Assembly (NCBI RefSeq): GCF_035268865.1
Contig: NZ_DATFKB010000066.1
Span: 1-5,104 of the forward strand
From: Salinivirga sp035268865
GTDB taxonomy: Bacteria; Bacteroidota; Bacteroidia; Bacteroidales; Salinivirgaceae
Direction of reading: 5' to 3'
Length of the DNA stretch: 5,104 nucleotides
Part shown: one piece after another, positions 3,859-5,104 of the stretch
Position numbering within the stretch: the stretch's first letter is position 1
Layout of the letters: the number at the start of each line of letters is the position of its first letter
Translations under genes and position numbers: made by a program
The notes under the pieces: model-generated
Told to the model about the DNA's origin: nothing
What the model saw: the letters and a program-made list of their open reading frames with translations, nothing else
Databases searched by the model: none

Positions 3859-5104
3859 TTAGTTCAAAATACGTTTGACCGGATAAACATTCTTCTTTTC
3901 ATCCCACCATTTGGTGCGCTTGTAGAACCAGTTGAGTTGTGCCCAGGAACTGTTTTTTACCCCGGGGTTATCCGCAAGGAAAGCATCAAAATCAGCTCGG
4001 AGTTCAGGGTCATTTTCGAGCATCCTGCGCGCTTTGACTTCCATCACATAGGTTTCTGCGTATTCTTTTTGCTCAAAAATGGCATTGAAAAATCCCCATT
4101 GCAGAAATGAATCTGGACTTTCAGGCTCCAGCATCCAGGCTATGAGCCTTGCTCCGGGTTGATCCATTGGCACAATTACAGAACCAGAAGGAAAAGGTGT
4201 GGTATCTTTTCTGCTTTGTAATTCGAAATCTGAAATGCCCATCCGCCCTTCATAAGGACGGTTACGCCATTTTACATCTGTAAAATAGTAAGTATGCGTA
4301 GGCAATACAGTGTCGTGCTCAATTCTTATCATCTTAATACCATGTAATTCCAATCTTTCAATCACAGTTTTCCATTGCACCGGAATCACATAAGCTTCAG
4401 GCAGCATTACCTCTGCAGCCGGCTCAGGGTAACGATACCATGGTAAAGTAAACGTTTTATTTTCGCCTTTATGATATTGAAACCAATCACCACCTGTTAA
4501 ATCGCTTTTAACCACGTCATACTCAACGCCCAGGAAACTCACGGTATCGTGCTGATCGGTATTGCGATAAGCAACCGCAAATGTTCGTTCCCTGAAGTCG
4601 CTTTGCTGAACAACCTTATCGGCCCTGGCAATCAATTGTTGCAACTGACTGCCTTTTTTATTCAATCGCTCCAAAGTAAGTTCAATCATCTCGCGTGTAG
4701 CCAGCACACGCTCCTTATATGGTTTCAACATGTGTGTTTCAATAAGTAGTCCCGGACGATTTCTGAGCGCAGTGTAGCCTTGCGAAAGCATAGGACGCCC
4801 AGGCCTTGTAATCAGTCCACTACGTGGATCGTGCCAACTTCTGAATGATACATATGGAAATATGGGATACCCTGCTTCAAACATACGATCTCTTACATAA
4901 GGTAAATATTCATTTTCCTGCCACTGTGTTAGGCCAGGATCCATATTGCCATAAATCTCAAGCATGTAAGTAATTACATACTGGTAATCAGCCCCATCGG
5001 TGGTATGGCAATCGATAAAGAAATCGGGCTGCCATTTATCGAAAAGTTGCAACCATGCCTGCATAGCAGGAGCATCGGCCTTTACGAAATCGCGATTCAA
5101 ATTC
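3859..5104 (-). CDS. M14-family zinc carboxypeptidase, C-terminal part (5' end beyond window)
   Basis: The last 414 residues of a metallocarboxypeptidase-like protein are present; the frame continues through the right edge (N-L-N-R-D at the boundary), so the apparent TTG start at 5100 is internal. M14 enzymes remove C-terminal residues from peptides, or cut peptidoglycan peptides, using a zinc held by HxxE and a later His. The HxxE ligands would lie off the window. Visible are the substrate-binding NLNRD motif (R4), the third zinc ligand H33 in FFIDCHTTDG, and the likely catalytic E122 in GLLIETHMLKPY. After about residue 150 comes a 260-residue C-terminal region without a recognised motif, ending in a tryptophan- and lysine-rich tail (WFYKRTKWWDEKKN). 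Many relatives are secreted, but the signal peptide region is not visible. The substrate cannot be told. Only 54 bases separate its stop from the 5' end of the tRNA gene on the same strand; with a -7 box in that gap the two need not be co-transcribed. Confidence 0.88.
   Translation of the reverse strand, partial: NLNRDFVKADAPAMQAWLQLFDKWQPDFFIDCHTTDGADYQYVITYMLEIYGNMDPGLTQWQENEYLPYVRDRMFEAGYPIFPYVSFRSWHDPRSGLITRPGRPMLSQGYTALRNRPGLLIETHMLKPYKERVLATREMIELTLERLNKKGSQLQQLIARADKVVQQSDFRERTFAVAYRNTDQHDTVSFLGVEYDVVKSDLTGGDWFQYHKGENKTFTLPWYRYPEPAAEVMLPEAYVIPVQWKTVIERLELHGIKMIRIEHDTVLPTHTYYFTDVKWRNRPYEGRMGISDFELQSRKDTTPFPSGSVIVPMDQPGARLIAWMLEPESPDSFLQWGFFNAIFEQKEYAETYVMEVKARRMLENDPELRADFDAFLADNPGVKNSSWAQLNWFYKRTKWWDEKKNVYPVKRILN

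Noticed and set aside
4549..4749. Plus-strand open frame inside the M14 peptidase gene
   Set aside because: It overlaps a well-supported peptidase frame and shows no motif of its own.

Overview
The window looks like chromosomal DNA from a member of the Bacteroidota. The evidence is AT-rich sequence, two candidate promoters with the TAnnTTTG -7 box typical of that phylum, little Shine-Dalgarno signal before the one complete gene, and a gene set common there (hybrid-style PAS histidine kinase, four-helix-bundle protein, IS1182-family element, M14 peptidase). The phylum is an inference from these features; no rRNA or other marker gene is present.

Layout from left to right: (1) the 3' part of a PAS-linked sensor histidine kinase gene (1-825, +), open at the left edge. 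(2) An intergenic and repeat-rich stretch (826-1882). It holds a hairpin, two copies of a 107-bp direct repeat exactly 656 bp apart (1004-1110 and 1660-1766), and between them a four-helix-bundle (23S rRNA IVS/S23-type) gene on the minus strand that carries an in-frame stop at codon 5. (3) A complete 1790-bp insertion sequence (1803-3592) with 19-bp terminal inverted repeats, hairpins at both ends and one intact 559-aa DDE transposase. (4) A third copy of the short repeat (3594-3661) directly against the right end of the IS. (5) A tRNA-Arg(CCG) gene on the minus strand (3731-3804) with its own promoter box and terminator. (6) The 3' part of an M14 zinc carboxypeptidase gene (3859 to the right edge, -).

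The kinase, the tRNA and the peptidase look like ordinary host genes with no visible link to one another. The middle (about 1004-3661) is an accessory or repeat landing zone. Its most unusual property is a 66-67 bp repeat present three times, whose first 17-18 bases are identical to the 3' end (acceptor strand plus T arm) of the tRNA-Arg in the same window. Two of the copies are joined to arrays of a roughly 20-bp CACTC... unit and bracket the four-helix-bundle pseudogene, which suggests a small dispersed cassette. The cassette idea is an inference; the repeats themselves can be read directly from the sequence.
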